NCBI GenBank assembly: GCA_934718155.1
Contig: CAKUZF010000001.1
Span: forward strand, 76,044-140,043
DNA: 64,000 bases
DNA from: an uncultured Parabacteroides sp.
Lineage (GTDB): Bacteria; Bacteroidota; Bacteroidia; Bacteroidales; Tannerellaceae
Direction of reading: 5' to 3'
Position numbers and translations under genes: made by a program. Shown here piece by piece: positions 1 through 7,082 of the stretch (the stretch's first letter is position 1; each line of letters starts with the position of its first letter). The notes below the pieces were generated by a model. The model saw only the letters and a list, made by a program, of their open reading frames with translations, had not been told where the DNA came from and searched no databases.

Positions 1-768
1 CACGTTGAAGGCGTCGCCCAGCAGGGCCTTGATCTGCCGCTTCGTAGGTTCTATCTCGGCCGGGGCTTTCAGCTTCAGCTCGATAGCCGACACCTCGGTG
101 TCGTAGTCGAACAGCTGGCGGGCCAGCGCCATCGGGACGATCATGTAGGCGTCGTCGTAGGGCTGCTGGTCAGTGCGGAACACGCTACCGATATAAGCAT
201 ATTCCAATTGGAACGACGAGGCCGGGTTGGCCATGTTGACCCGCTCGGTGCGCTTGGGGGCGTAAAGCTCCATCGGCGACACGAAACCAGCGTTGATGCC
301 CAGTGCGTAGGCCAGGCCGATGCCCAGGTTGGCGTAGCTCACCACCTCGTCGGCCAGCTTGAAGGTGCCGTCGATCAGGATGCTGTCGATCTGTGTCAGC
401 CGCTCGTAGCTCGCATCGACACCCTTCACCACGGCCACGTCTTGCCGGTCACGATAGCGCACCAGGGCATTGTCTTGCAACACCTCGCTGAAGCAATCGA
501 CGGCGGGCAGCGCCTTCACGCGACGCATCTCAGCCGTCGAGGGATCGAACACCTTGCCCTCGGCGGGCGTGATCTTCAACTCGGCGTCGAACTGACTGAA
601 GAGCGACGACACCAGGTCGTTGAAGCCGTTATAGACTGAGAGCGCACAGACCAATGCGACCGTGGCCACGGCCACGCCACACACCGACACCATCGAGATG
701 ATGTTGATGGCATGATGCGACTTCTTCGAGAACAGATAGCGCCGGGCTATATAGAACGAGAGATTCAA
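1..768 (-). CDS. LolC/LolE-like lipoprotein-releasing ABC transporter permease (3' part outside window)
   Basis: Reading the minus strand from a TTG at 768 gives 256 uninterrupted codons that run off the window at base 1. The protein begins LNLSFYIARRYLFSKKSHHA, followed by a hydrophobic segment (INIISMVSVCGVAVATVALVCALSV, about residues 22-46) and then a long periplasmic region. This is the FtsX/MacB-type layout of the LolC/LolE permeases, which with LolD extract lipoproteins from the inner membrane; the family is about 400 residues, so roughly the last third is missing. The TTG start is chosen because AGGAAAAGG lies just upstream and the family starts at this point. It lies 21 bases after rbfA and is probably co-transcribed with it. 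A lolD-type ATPase is at 27.8 kb. Confidence 0.82.
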   Translation of the reverse strand, partial: MNLSFYIARRYLFSKKSHHAINIISMVSVCGVAVATVALVCALSVYNGFNDLVSSLFSQFDAELKITPAEGKVFDPSTAEMRRVKALPAVDCFSEVLQDNALVRYRDRQDVAVVKGVDASYERLTQIDSILIDGTFKLADEVVSYANLGIGLAYALGINAGFVSPMELYAPKRTERVNMANPASSFQLEYAYIGSVFRTDQQPYDDAYMIVPMALARQLFDYDTEVSAIELKLKAPAEIEPTKRQIKALLGDAFNV

Positions 769-789
769 CGCCTTTTCCTGTTTGCGGGG

Positions 790-1125
790 TTATTTGCTCA
801 GCAGCGAGTCGATGTGCTCGATGTAATCCAGCGAATCGTCGATGAAGAAGCTCAACTCGGGGATCTTGCGCAACTGCAGGCGTACACGCTGGCCCAGATC
901 GTAGCGGATGGCCTTCGTGTTCGAGCGAATGGCCTCGAGCAGCTCCTCGCCCTTAGCCGAGGGGAAGATGCTCAGGTAGGCGCGTGCCACGCTCAGGTCG
1001 GGACTCACACGCACCACGCTGACCGATACCAAGACGCCGTGCATAGCCTGCGTCTGCTTCTGAAAAATATCGCCCAACTCCTTCTGCAGGAGTCGCTCTA
1101 TCTTTTGTAATCTTGTTCCTTCCAT
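790..1125 (-). CDS. rbfA: Ribosome-binding factor A
   Basis: A 111-residue protein of the usual RbfA length. It starts METTRL-like (MEGTRLQKIERLLQKELGDI) and carries the KH-like core with VSVVRVSPDLSVARAYLSIFP and the C-terminal IPELSFFIDDSLDYIEHIDSLL. RbfA binds the 30S subunit and helps mature the 5' end of 16S rRNA. It sits between the O-methyltransferase gene upstream and the lolE-like gene downstream, all on the minus strand with short gaps, so one operon is likely. Nothing unusual is visible. Confidence 0.93.
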   Translation of the reverse strand: MEGTRLQKIERLLQKELGDIFQKQTQAMHGVLVSVSVVRVSPDLSVARAYLSIFPSAKGEELLEAIRSNTKAIRYDLGQRVRLQLRKIPELSFFIDDSLDYIEHIDSLLSK

Positions 1126-1161
1126 ATCTAATTTCCTTTTATTTCCTTTTTATATCCGTAT

Positions 1162-1797
1162 TTACTTTTTCCAGATCAACGTCAGTCCGTCGCGCAGCGG
1201 AAGGATCACCTTCTCCACCCGATCGTCGGCCTTGATCTTCTCGTTGAACCGCAGGATTCCCTGTGTCTGCTTGTCGGCGGGGGCCACCTCGTCGACCACC
1301 TTGCCATCCCACAGCGTGTTGTCGGCCAATATCAAGCCGCCCTGCCTCACCCGAGGAAACACCAAGTCGTAGTAGGCCGAGTAGAGCCGCTTGTCGGCAT
1401 CGATGAAAACCATGTCAAAGGTCTCATCGAGCTGGGGGATGATCTGCATGGCATCGCCGATGTGGAGCCTCACCTTGTCGCGATGGGGCGAGCGGGCAAG
1501 GTATTTCTGGATGAAGTCTTCCATCTCGTCGTTGATCTCGAGGGTGTGCACCAAGCCCCCCTCCTCCATGCCTTCAGCCAGGCAGAGCGTGGCATAGCCC
1601 GTGTAGGTCCCAATCTCGAGCACCCGCCGAGGGCGCATCATGCGGCAGAACATCTTCAGCAACCGCCCCTGCAAATGGCCGGAAAGCATGCGGGGGCGCA
1701 GAAGGTTGACGTTGGCATCGCGGTTCAACGTCCGCAACAAGTCGCCCTCCTCGTCGCTATGCGAAAGAATATAGGCCTCGATCTCGTCGGTGAACAT
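1162..1797 (-). CDS. Class I SAM-dependent O-methyltransferase (catechol/caffeoyl-CoA type)
   Basis: A 211-residue protein of the O-methyltransferase family 3 type. The SAM-binding motif VLEIGTYTGYA is at residues 59-69, an acidic loop ending in LEIND follows, and FIDADK (131-136) with ADN (158-160) supplies the divalent-metal ligands typical of this family. The substrate cannot be read from the sequence; small catechols, CoA esters or tRNA wobble uridines (TrmR-type) are all possible. It is only 7 bases downstream of pyruvate kinase and 36 bases upstream of rbfA on the same strand. Confidence 0.9.
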   Translation of the reverse strand: MFTDEIEAYILSHSDEEGDLLRTLNRDANVNLLRPRMLSGHLQGRLLKMFCRMMRPRRVLEIGTYTGYATLCLAEGMEEGGLVHTLEINDEMEDFIQKYLARSPHRDKVRLHIGDAMQIIPQLDETFDMVFIDADKRLYSAYYDLVFPRVRQGGLILADNTLWDGKVVDEVAPADKQTQGILRFNEKIKADDRVEKVILPLRDGLTLIWKK

Positions 1798-1804
1798 AGC
1801 GTGC

Positions 1805-3280
1805 TTATTGCTGTTTGTTGCCCAAGTGCTCCCTGAAGGTAGGCAGCAGATAGTCGCCAGCCGCCTTCAGTACCTTGCCTACGTTGTTGATCTCCAAGAA
1901 GGTGGTTCCGCCCTCGTTGATGCTGCCACTCAAGTAGGCCACCATGCTGTCTTGCGTGATCCATCCGCTCTGGATCAGCTGCTTCAGAGCGTCGCAGAAG
2001 TAGCCGCGGCGGCTATCGTTGTAGGGCTGATGCACGGCCCACACGCCATAAGAGAGCGAGAGCATGCGCATCACGCGGGGGTTATAGCAGATGGCGAACA
2101 CCGTAGCCGTGCCGCGGAAAGCCGCCAGGTAGCGCGCCGTGCGTCCCGTGTAACTATCGGTGATAATGGCCTTCACCATCAGCTTGGACGACGACTTCAC
2201 CGCCTGCTTGGCCAGGAAGGAGGTCACGTCTAAGTCGTTGCCCTCAATCGGCACACGAATGTCGTTGGCCGCCAGCTTCGTCTTCTCGGCCTCACGCGCC
2301 ACCTTCGTCATCGTAGTCACCGCCTCGACGGGATATTTGCCATAGGCCGTCTCGCCGCTCAGCATCAAGGCATCAGTGCGATAGTAGATGGCGTTGGCAA
2401 TGTCGGTCACCTCGGCGCGCGTCGGACGCGGGTTGTTGATCATCGAGTGGAGCATCTGCGTAGCCACGATCACGGGCTTCTTCATCGCTACGCACTTGCG
2501 GATCAAGACGCGCTGAATGCCCGGGATCTTCTCGGCCGGCACCTCAATACCCAAGTCTCCACGGGCAATCATGATGCCGTAGGCGGCCTCCAGGATCTCG
2601 TCGGCGTTGTCTACGCCCTCCTGGTTCTCAATCTTCGCGATGATCTTGATCGAGCTGTTGTGCTCGTCGAGGATGCGCTGGATGTCGAGCACGTCTTGCT
2701 TTGTGCGCACAAACGAGTGAGCGATGAAGTCGAGGTCGTTGTCGATCGCCCAAAGGATGTTCTGGCGGTCGCGCTCCGTGAGCGAGGGCAGGTTGATGCG
2801 CACGCCCGGCACGTTCACACTCTTGCGGCTGCCTATCGACGCCTCGTTGAGTGCCTCGCACACCAAGTAGTCGTCTGTCTTGTCGACCACCTTCAGCTCC
2901 AGGTCGCCATCGTCGATCAGGATGTCGCTGCCTACTGCCAGGTCGTGCACGAAATTCTTATACGAAACCGACACGCACTCGTGGGTCGAAAGCTGGTCGG
3001 GGTTGCCCACTACCTTCACCCGCTCACCCGTCTTGAAGGGGAGCGGCTCGCCCGTCGCAGTGGCCGTGGTGCGCACCTCGGGACCCTTTGTATCCATTAA
3101 GATGCCGATGCGATCCGACACGGCTCTCACATTATTCACGACGCGGGCCAACCCCTCGGCTTGCATGTGCGCCGTGTTCAGGCGCACCACGTTCATACCC
3201 GCTTTGTATAACGCTTCAACGAACTCCACGTCGCAACGCTTGTCGGACACGGTAGCTACAATCTTCGTATGCTTTAACAT
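1805..3280 (-). CDS. pyk: Pyruvate kinase
   Basis: A 491-residue enzyme of normal length that converts phosphoenolpyruvate and ADP to pyruvate and ATP, the last step of glycolysis. The N-terminal barrel strand with NVVRLNTAH is at residues 30-38, the catalytic lysine region IIAKIENQEG at 213-222, and the metal-binding signature IMIARGDLG at 236-244. The Bacteroidetes-style NTAH replaces the NFSH of proteobacterial enzymes. The start is the ATG at 3280, giving MLKHTKIVATVSDKR. The gene is followed after 7 bases by the O-methyltransferase gene and preceded 67 bases upstream by aroQ. Confidence 0.96.
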   Translation of the reverse strand: MLKHTKIVATVSDKRCDVEFVEALYKAGMNVVRLNTAHMQAEGLARVVNNVRAVSDRIGILMDTKGPEVRTTATATGEPLPFKTGERVKVVGNPDQLSTHECVSVSYKNFVHDLAVGSDILIDDGDLELKVVDKTDDYLVCEALNEASIGSRKSVNVPGVRINLPSLTERDRQNILWAIDNDLDFIAHSFVRTKQDVLDIQRILDEHNSSIKIIAKIENQEGVDNADEILEAAYGIMIARGDLGIEVPAEKIPGIQRVLIRKCVAMKKPVIVATQMLHSMINNPRPTRAEVTDIANAIYYRTDALMLSGETAYGKYPVEAVTTMTKVAREAEKTKLAANDIRVPIEGNDLDVTSFLAKQAVKSSSKLMVKAIITDSYTGRTARYLAAFRGTATVFAICYNPRVMRMLSLSYGVWAVHQPYNDSRRGYFCDALKQLIQSGWITQDSMVAYLSGSINEGGTTFLEINNVGKVLKAAGDYLLPTFREHLGNKQQ

Positions 3281-3347
3281 ATACTTATACCTAAAAAATA
3301 TTTATAACCTAAAATGGGCGGCTCGATACTTCAGTTCGCACTGTCGA

Positions 3348-3764
3348 TCAGCGCAATGCCTCGATGGCCAAACGATACGAGTCCAACCCGAAACCTAAAA
3401 TTACTCCCTTGCACGCCGCCGAGAGCATCGACACGTGGCGGAACGACTCACGCGCATGCACATTGGAGATGTGAACCTCCACCACCGGGGCAGTCACCGC
3501 CTTGATCGCGTCGTGCAAAGCGATGGAAGTGTGCGTGTAGGCGCCTGCATTGAGCACGATGCCGTCGAAATCGAAGCCCACCTCGTGGATCTTATTGATC
3601 AGCTCACCCTCGACGTTGCTCTGAAAATAGGCCAACTCGCAATCGGGAAACTGCGCCCGAAGCGTCAGTAAATAGTCGTCGAACGAGCTGTGTCCGTAGA
3701 TGGTCGGCTCGCGCTTGCCCAGTAAATTCAAGTTTGGGCCATTGATGATCTGAATCTTCTTCAT
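3348..3764 (-). CDS. aroQ: Type II 3-dehydroquinate dehydratase
   Basis: A 138-residue type II dehydroquinase of the shikimate pathway (3-dehydroquinate to 3-dehydroshikimate). The hallmark residues are visible: the GP-N-LNLLG-RE motif with active tyrosine Tyr23, NAGAYTHTS at 72-80, and VHISNVHARESFRH at 97-110 containing the catalytic histidine and an arginine. The gene starts at the ATG at 3764 and is transcribed away from xerD, sharing a 109-base divergent region. It leads the minus-strand block that continues with pyk. Confidence 0.95.
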   Translation of the reverse strand: MKKIQIINGPNLNLLGKREPTIYGHSSFDDYLLTLRAQFPDCELAYFQSNVEGELINKIHEVGFDFDGIVLNAGAYTHTSIALHDAIKAVTAPVVEVHISNVHARESFRHVSMLSAACKGVILGFGLDSYRLAIEALR

Positions 3765-3780
3765 TCTTCTGCAAGTTTAG

Positions 3781-3788
3781 TATCTTTG
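3781..3788 (+). promoter_or_regulatory. Bacteroidetes -7 promoter element upstream of xerD
   Basis: TATCTTTG matches the Bacteroides -7 consensus TAnnTTTG exactly. No clear TTTG lies at the usual spacing upstream. Transcription would begin near 3795, which makes the ATG at 3802 an unlikely start and supports the ATG at 3874 for xerD. Confidence 0.5.
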
Positions 3789-3873
3789 TCGCACCCTTTC
3801 CTTGTCGGCGTGGGCTTTCAACCCGGCAAAGATACGGATTTTATTTGACACATTCATAACGACATACCCAACA

Positions 3874-4764
3874 ATGCACGACATTCGCTCTAAATACGAA
3901 TCCTACCTGAGGCTGGAGCGCAACCTCTCGGCCAACTCCATCGACTCCTACCTGTTCGATCTCGACAAGCTGCTGCGCTTCGCCGACGACGAGGGGATGC
4001 GCATAACCGACATCACCTACGAGCAACTGCAACAGTTTGTGGCCCAGCTTTCCGACATCGGTATCCACCCGCGCTCGATAGCTCGCATCATCTCGGGCAC
4101 CAAGTCGTTCTTCCGCTTCCTGCAGCTCGACGGCTACATCGACAGCGACCCTACCGAGCTGCTCGAATCGCCCAAGATCGGCATGAAATTGCCCGAGGTG
4201 CTGACCGTTGGCGAGATCAACGCCATACTCGACTCCATCGACCTCTCTACGCCCGAAGGCCATCGTAATCGAGCCATGCTTGAAGTGCTCTACAGCTGCG
4301 GGCTTCGCGTCAGCGAGCTGATCGGCCTGCGCTACGCCGACATCTTTCCCGACGAGCAGTTCATCCGTGTCAGCGGCAAAGGGGGCAAGCAGCGACTCGT
4401 GCCCATCTCGCCCGTCGCCCTCGGCGAGATCGCCGACTACCTGCAATGCCGCTCCAGCGTGAAGGCCAAGAAGGGTTTCGAAGACACACTCTTCCTGAGC
4501 CGCCGAGGCACGGCCCTGTCGCGCATCATGGTGTTTCACGTGATCAAGACCCAAGCCGCCGCCGCTGGGATCCAGAAGAATGTCAGCCCACACACCTTCC
4601 GTCATTCCTTCGCCACCCACCTGCTCGAAGGGGGAGCCAACCTACGTGCCATCCAAGAGATGCTGGGCCACGAGCAGATCACCACCACACAGATTTACAC
4701 CCATATCGACCGCACCTTCCTGCGCAAGGAGATCCTGCAACATCACCCGCGCTACCAGGTTTAG
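3874..4764 (+). CDS. xerD: Tyrosine recombinase XerD
   Basis: A 296-residue site-specific tyrosine recombinase, the length of XerC/XerD proteins. It has an N-terminal SAM-like DNA-binding domain (residues 1-100) and a catalytic domain with Arg145 (SCGLRVSELIGL), Lys172 in the GKGGK turn, His240 and Arg243 (PHTFRHSFATHL), His266 (LGHEQITTTQIY) and nucleophile Tyr275. XerD-type enzymes resolve chromosome dimers at dif. The ATG at 3874 is preferred over the in-frame ATG at 3802, which lies only a few bases after the predicted transcription start. An assignment to XerC or a stand-alone XerA-like recombinase cannot be excluded. Confidence 0.93.
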   Translation: MHDIRSKYESYLRLERNLSANSIDSYLFDLDKLLRFADDEGMRITDITYEQLQQFVAQLSDIGIHPRSIARIISGTKSFFRFLQLDGYIDSDPTELLESPKIGMKLPEVLTVGEINAILDSIDLSTPEGHRNRAMLEVLYSCGLRVSELIGLRYADIFPDEQFIRVSGKGGKQRLVPISPVALGEIADYLQCRSSVKAKKGFEDTLFLSRRGTALSRIMVFHVIKTQAAAAGIQKNVSPHTFRHSFATHLLEGGANLRAIQEMLGHEQITTTQIYTHIDRTFLRKEILQHHPRYQV

Positions 4765-4892
4765 GAAAGCCTCCTGCTTAACGCACCTGTTTTAACACCC
4801 ATCGACGCCTAATAAATTATGTGTCGACGCAGAAGAAAAACTTGGTTAAACGGTTAAGCGGGATATGAAAGGATGGGCGCAGGGCGGCCCTA
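4765..4892. other. Convergent intergenic region xerD / eptA-like gene
   Basis: This is 128 bases between two gene ends. It contains a direct repeat of TCGACGC (near 4803 and 4823) but no clear hairpin followed by a T-run on either strand. Confidence 0.4.
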
Positions 4893-6404
4893 TCAGCGAA
4901 ACAGACTGAGCGATGGATTGAGATAGGGCGTATGAATGCCGCCCGCATCGAGCAGCGTATGAAACAGATAGTCAGTGCGATGACGATGCTCAGCCTGCTG
5001 TATAAGCCGCGGCAGCAACTCAGGGTGCGACGCCTCATAGGCGGCCGAAAGCCACACGAAGCCCGCCGCCTGGTGCGTCGAGGGCGTAGAGGTGGCATGC
5101 AGCCAAGCGCCATCCTCGCCCAACGCCTCGCCATGGTCGGACTGATAGAAAAGAACAGCCTTTCGATCGCTGAGGCGGGCAATCACCTCAGAGAGGAAAT
5201 AGTCGGTGTAGAGGATGGTGTTGTCGTAGGAATTGATCATCTCCTCGCGCGTGCACGACGAGATTACCTTGCTACGCACTACGGGCTGGAATTGGGCAAA
5301 CTCGTCGGTGAAATGAGCGTTATACCACCAATGCGAGCCAATTGTGTGGAGAACGATCAGCTTGCGGGGCCTAGGGGCGCGCAGAGCCTCGTCGAGCAGC
5401 GGAAGCAGGTCGCCATCCACCCAGCGGTCGAACACATAGGCCGACTTATCAATGTTCACGTGAGTCAGCGCCTCGCACTCGCGCATGAAGTAGACATACG
5501 TCGGGGCCGCCTCCTGGTTGGCCAGCCAAACGGTGTAGAAGCCCGTCGCACGAAACAGCGAGATGACCGACCCCTCGCAGTAGGCCCGCTCATAATTGGT
5601 GCTGTCGGCCCGGCTCAGTAGGTGGGGAATGCTGCGGTTGGTGTAGGTCTGCTCCGTGTAAATGCGGGGAAAGGAGACCAGCCGAGATTCTCTGTCGAGG
5701 CGCGGCGTAGTGGGCCGCCCGTAGCCGTTCAGCCCCAGATGGTCGGGGCGCACCGACTCACCCAAGACCAGCACAACGGTCAGCTCGCCCTCCTCGTCGC
5801 ACGAGGCGCCCTCCGTCAGGTCGATGCGCTCCTCAGCGGCAATCAGCCGCTCCTCGGCATAGCGCACCGCTGAGAAATAGAGCGTGAAGGGGATGCGCTC
5901 CGAGACGGGCCTCCGCACGACGAACAGCTGCATCAGCACAAACAACAGCCCTAAGCCGACCAACAGCGGCACAAGGCCGCACCGCACGACGACGCACCGC
6001 CACCTGTAGGCCACCAGCCCCAAGGCCGTCAGCAACGAGGCCAGCGTGACGGCCACCAATCCGGGCGAAAGCAGATCGGCCGACGTGCGCCAGTCGTTCT
6101 GCAAGGCGGCGTCGAGAATCATCGGGGTCAGCGTAGCGTTCAGCGTCAGGCGAAACCAGGCCAGCACCGAGCAGGCCAGCGTGAGCAGCGGGAAGCCTAC
6201 GGCAAACACCACCCGATAGGCCGACAGCGCCACGCAGAGCAGAAAGAGCGGAATCAGCACAACGACCCACTGAGCCGCAACGACCAGAAAATCGCGCATC
6301 CCGGCCACGGGAATGGTAAAGAAATCGGCCGACGTAAAACAAACGCCCAAAAACAACGTTATGATGAAAACGAAAAGAAGAAAACGAATGACCTCTTTTT
6401 TCAT
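4893..6404 (-). CDS. Phosphoethanolamine transferase-like membrane enzyme (alkaline phosphatase superfamily)
   Basis: A 503-residue inner-membrane protein with about five N-terminal membrane segments (residues 5-27, 38-60, 67-85, 113-133, 143-163) followed by a periplasmic sulfatase-fold domain. Metal-site motifs are LVLGESVRPDHLGLNGY (Glu216), the TYTNRSIP stretch carrying the candidate nucleophile Thr253 or Thr255, and SDHGEALGEDG near the C-terminus. This matches the EptA/Mcr family, which moves phosphoethanolamine from phosphatidylethanolamine onto lipid A or other glycans and lowers the negative charge of the surface. The acceptor is not determinable here. It is divergent from rdgB. Polymyxin resistance is a family property, not something shown here. 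Confidence 0.85.
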   Translation of the reverse strand: MKKEVIRFLLFVFIITLFLGVCFTSADFFTIPVAGMRDFLVVAAQWVVVLIPLFLLCVALSAYRVVFAVGFPLLTLACSVLAWFRLTLNATLTPMILDAALQNDWRTSADLLSPGLVAVTLASLLTALGLVAYRWRCVVVRCGLVPLLVGLGLLFVLMQLFVVRRPVSERIPFTLYFSAVRYAEERLIAAEERIDLTEGASCDEEGELTVVLVLGESVRPDHLGLNGYGRPTTPRLDRESRLVSFPRIYTEQTYTNRSIPHLLSRADSTNYERAYCEGSVISLFRATGFYTVWLANQEAAPTYVYFMRECEALTHVNIDKSAYVFDRWVDGDLLPLLDEALRAPRPRKLIVLHTIGSHWWYNAHFTDEFAQFQPVVRSKVISSCTREEMINSYDNTILYTDYFLSEVIARLSDRKAVLFYQSDHGEALGEDGAWLHATSTPSTHQAAGFVWLSAAYEASHPELLPRLIQQAEHRHRTDYLFHTLLDAGGIHTPYLNPSLSLFR

Positions 6405-6423
6405 GAGAATAGCTTATTATACG

Positions 6424-6431
6424 TACTTTTG
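6424..6431 (+). promoter_or_regulatory. -7 promoter element for rdgB-porZ
   Basis: TACTTTTG fits TAnnTTTG exactly. A start of transcription about 7 bases downstream would leave a leader of roughly 35 bases before the rdgB ATG at 6474, and rules out the alternative start at 6429. Confidence 0.5.
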
Positions 6432-6473
6432 TGCAAAAGTAGGATAAAAACAAAAATAGAAGGAAAAAAAGAC

Positions 6474-7058
6474 ATGGATACATTAGTATTTGCCACCAAC
6501 AACGCGCATAAACTCGACGAAGTAAGGAAAATAACGCAAGGCCTCGTGCGCATCGTCAGTCTGAACGAGATAGGCTGCCACGACGACATCCCCGAAACGG
6601 CCGACACCCTCGAAGGCAACGCCCTACTAAAAGCACGCTATGTGGCCCAGCGCTACGGCTGCGACTGCTTCGCCGACGACACTGGCCTTGAGGTGGAGGC
6701 CCTCGACAACGCACCCGGCGTCTACTCGGCACGCTATGCCGGAACGGGCCACGACTCGGAGGCCAACATGCGCAAACTGCTGCGTGAGATGGAGGGAAAA
6801 AACAACCGCAAGGCGCGCTTCCGCACCGCCATCGCCCTGATCAGAAAAGGCCATGAGCAGCTGTTCGAGGGAATCGTCAACGGCTCCATCACTACCGAGA
6901 AACGCGGCGACAGCGGCTTCGGCTACGACCCCATCTTCCAACCCGAGGGCTTCGAGGGCACCTTCGCCCAGCTGGGCGACGACGTGAAGAACGCCATCAG
7001 CCATCGCGCCCTGGCCTGCCAGAAGTTGGCCGCTTTCCTATCCACATTGTCGAAATAA
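6474..7058 (+). CDS. rdgB: Non-canonical purine NTP pyrophosphatase (RdgB/HAM1)
   Basis: A 194-residue protein of normal RdgB length. It hydrolyses dITP, dXTP and ITP to the monophosphates and keeps deaminated purines out of DNA. Visible family signatures are FATNNAHKLDEVRKI at the N-terminus, CFADDTGLEVEALDNAPGVYSARYAG in the middle and the C-terminal DSGFGYDPIFQPEG and SHRALACQKL. The ATG at 6474 is chosen because AAGGAAAAAAAG precedes it and because the upstream alternative overlaps the promoter. porZ follows after 24 bases, so the two are probably one transcript. Confidence 0.95.
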   Translation: MDTLVFATNNAHKLDEVRKITQGLVRIVSLNEIGCHDDIPETADTLEGNALLKARYVAQRYGCDCFADDTGLEVEALDNAPGVYSARYAGTGHDSEANMRKLLREMEGKNNRKARFRTAIALIRKGHEQLFEGIVNGSITTEKRGDSGFGYDPIFQPEGFEGTFAQLGDDVKNAISHRALACQKLAAFLSTLSK

Positions 7059-7082
7059 ACAAAAAAGAGGAGAAAAAGAATC

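Noticed and set aside
4532..4547. TGTTTCACGTGATCAA, a partial match to the parS palindrome
   Set aside because: It matches only 13 of 16 positions, loses the right half of the palindrome and lies inside the xerD coding region (FHVIKTQ). It is probably chance.
4893..6404. Acquired mobile colistin resistance gene (mcr)
   Set aside because: The protein has the EptA fold, but the base composition matches its neighbours and no mobile element is nearby. It looks like a resident chromosomal gene.
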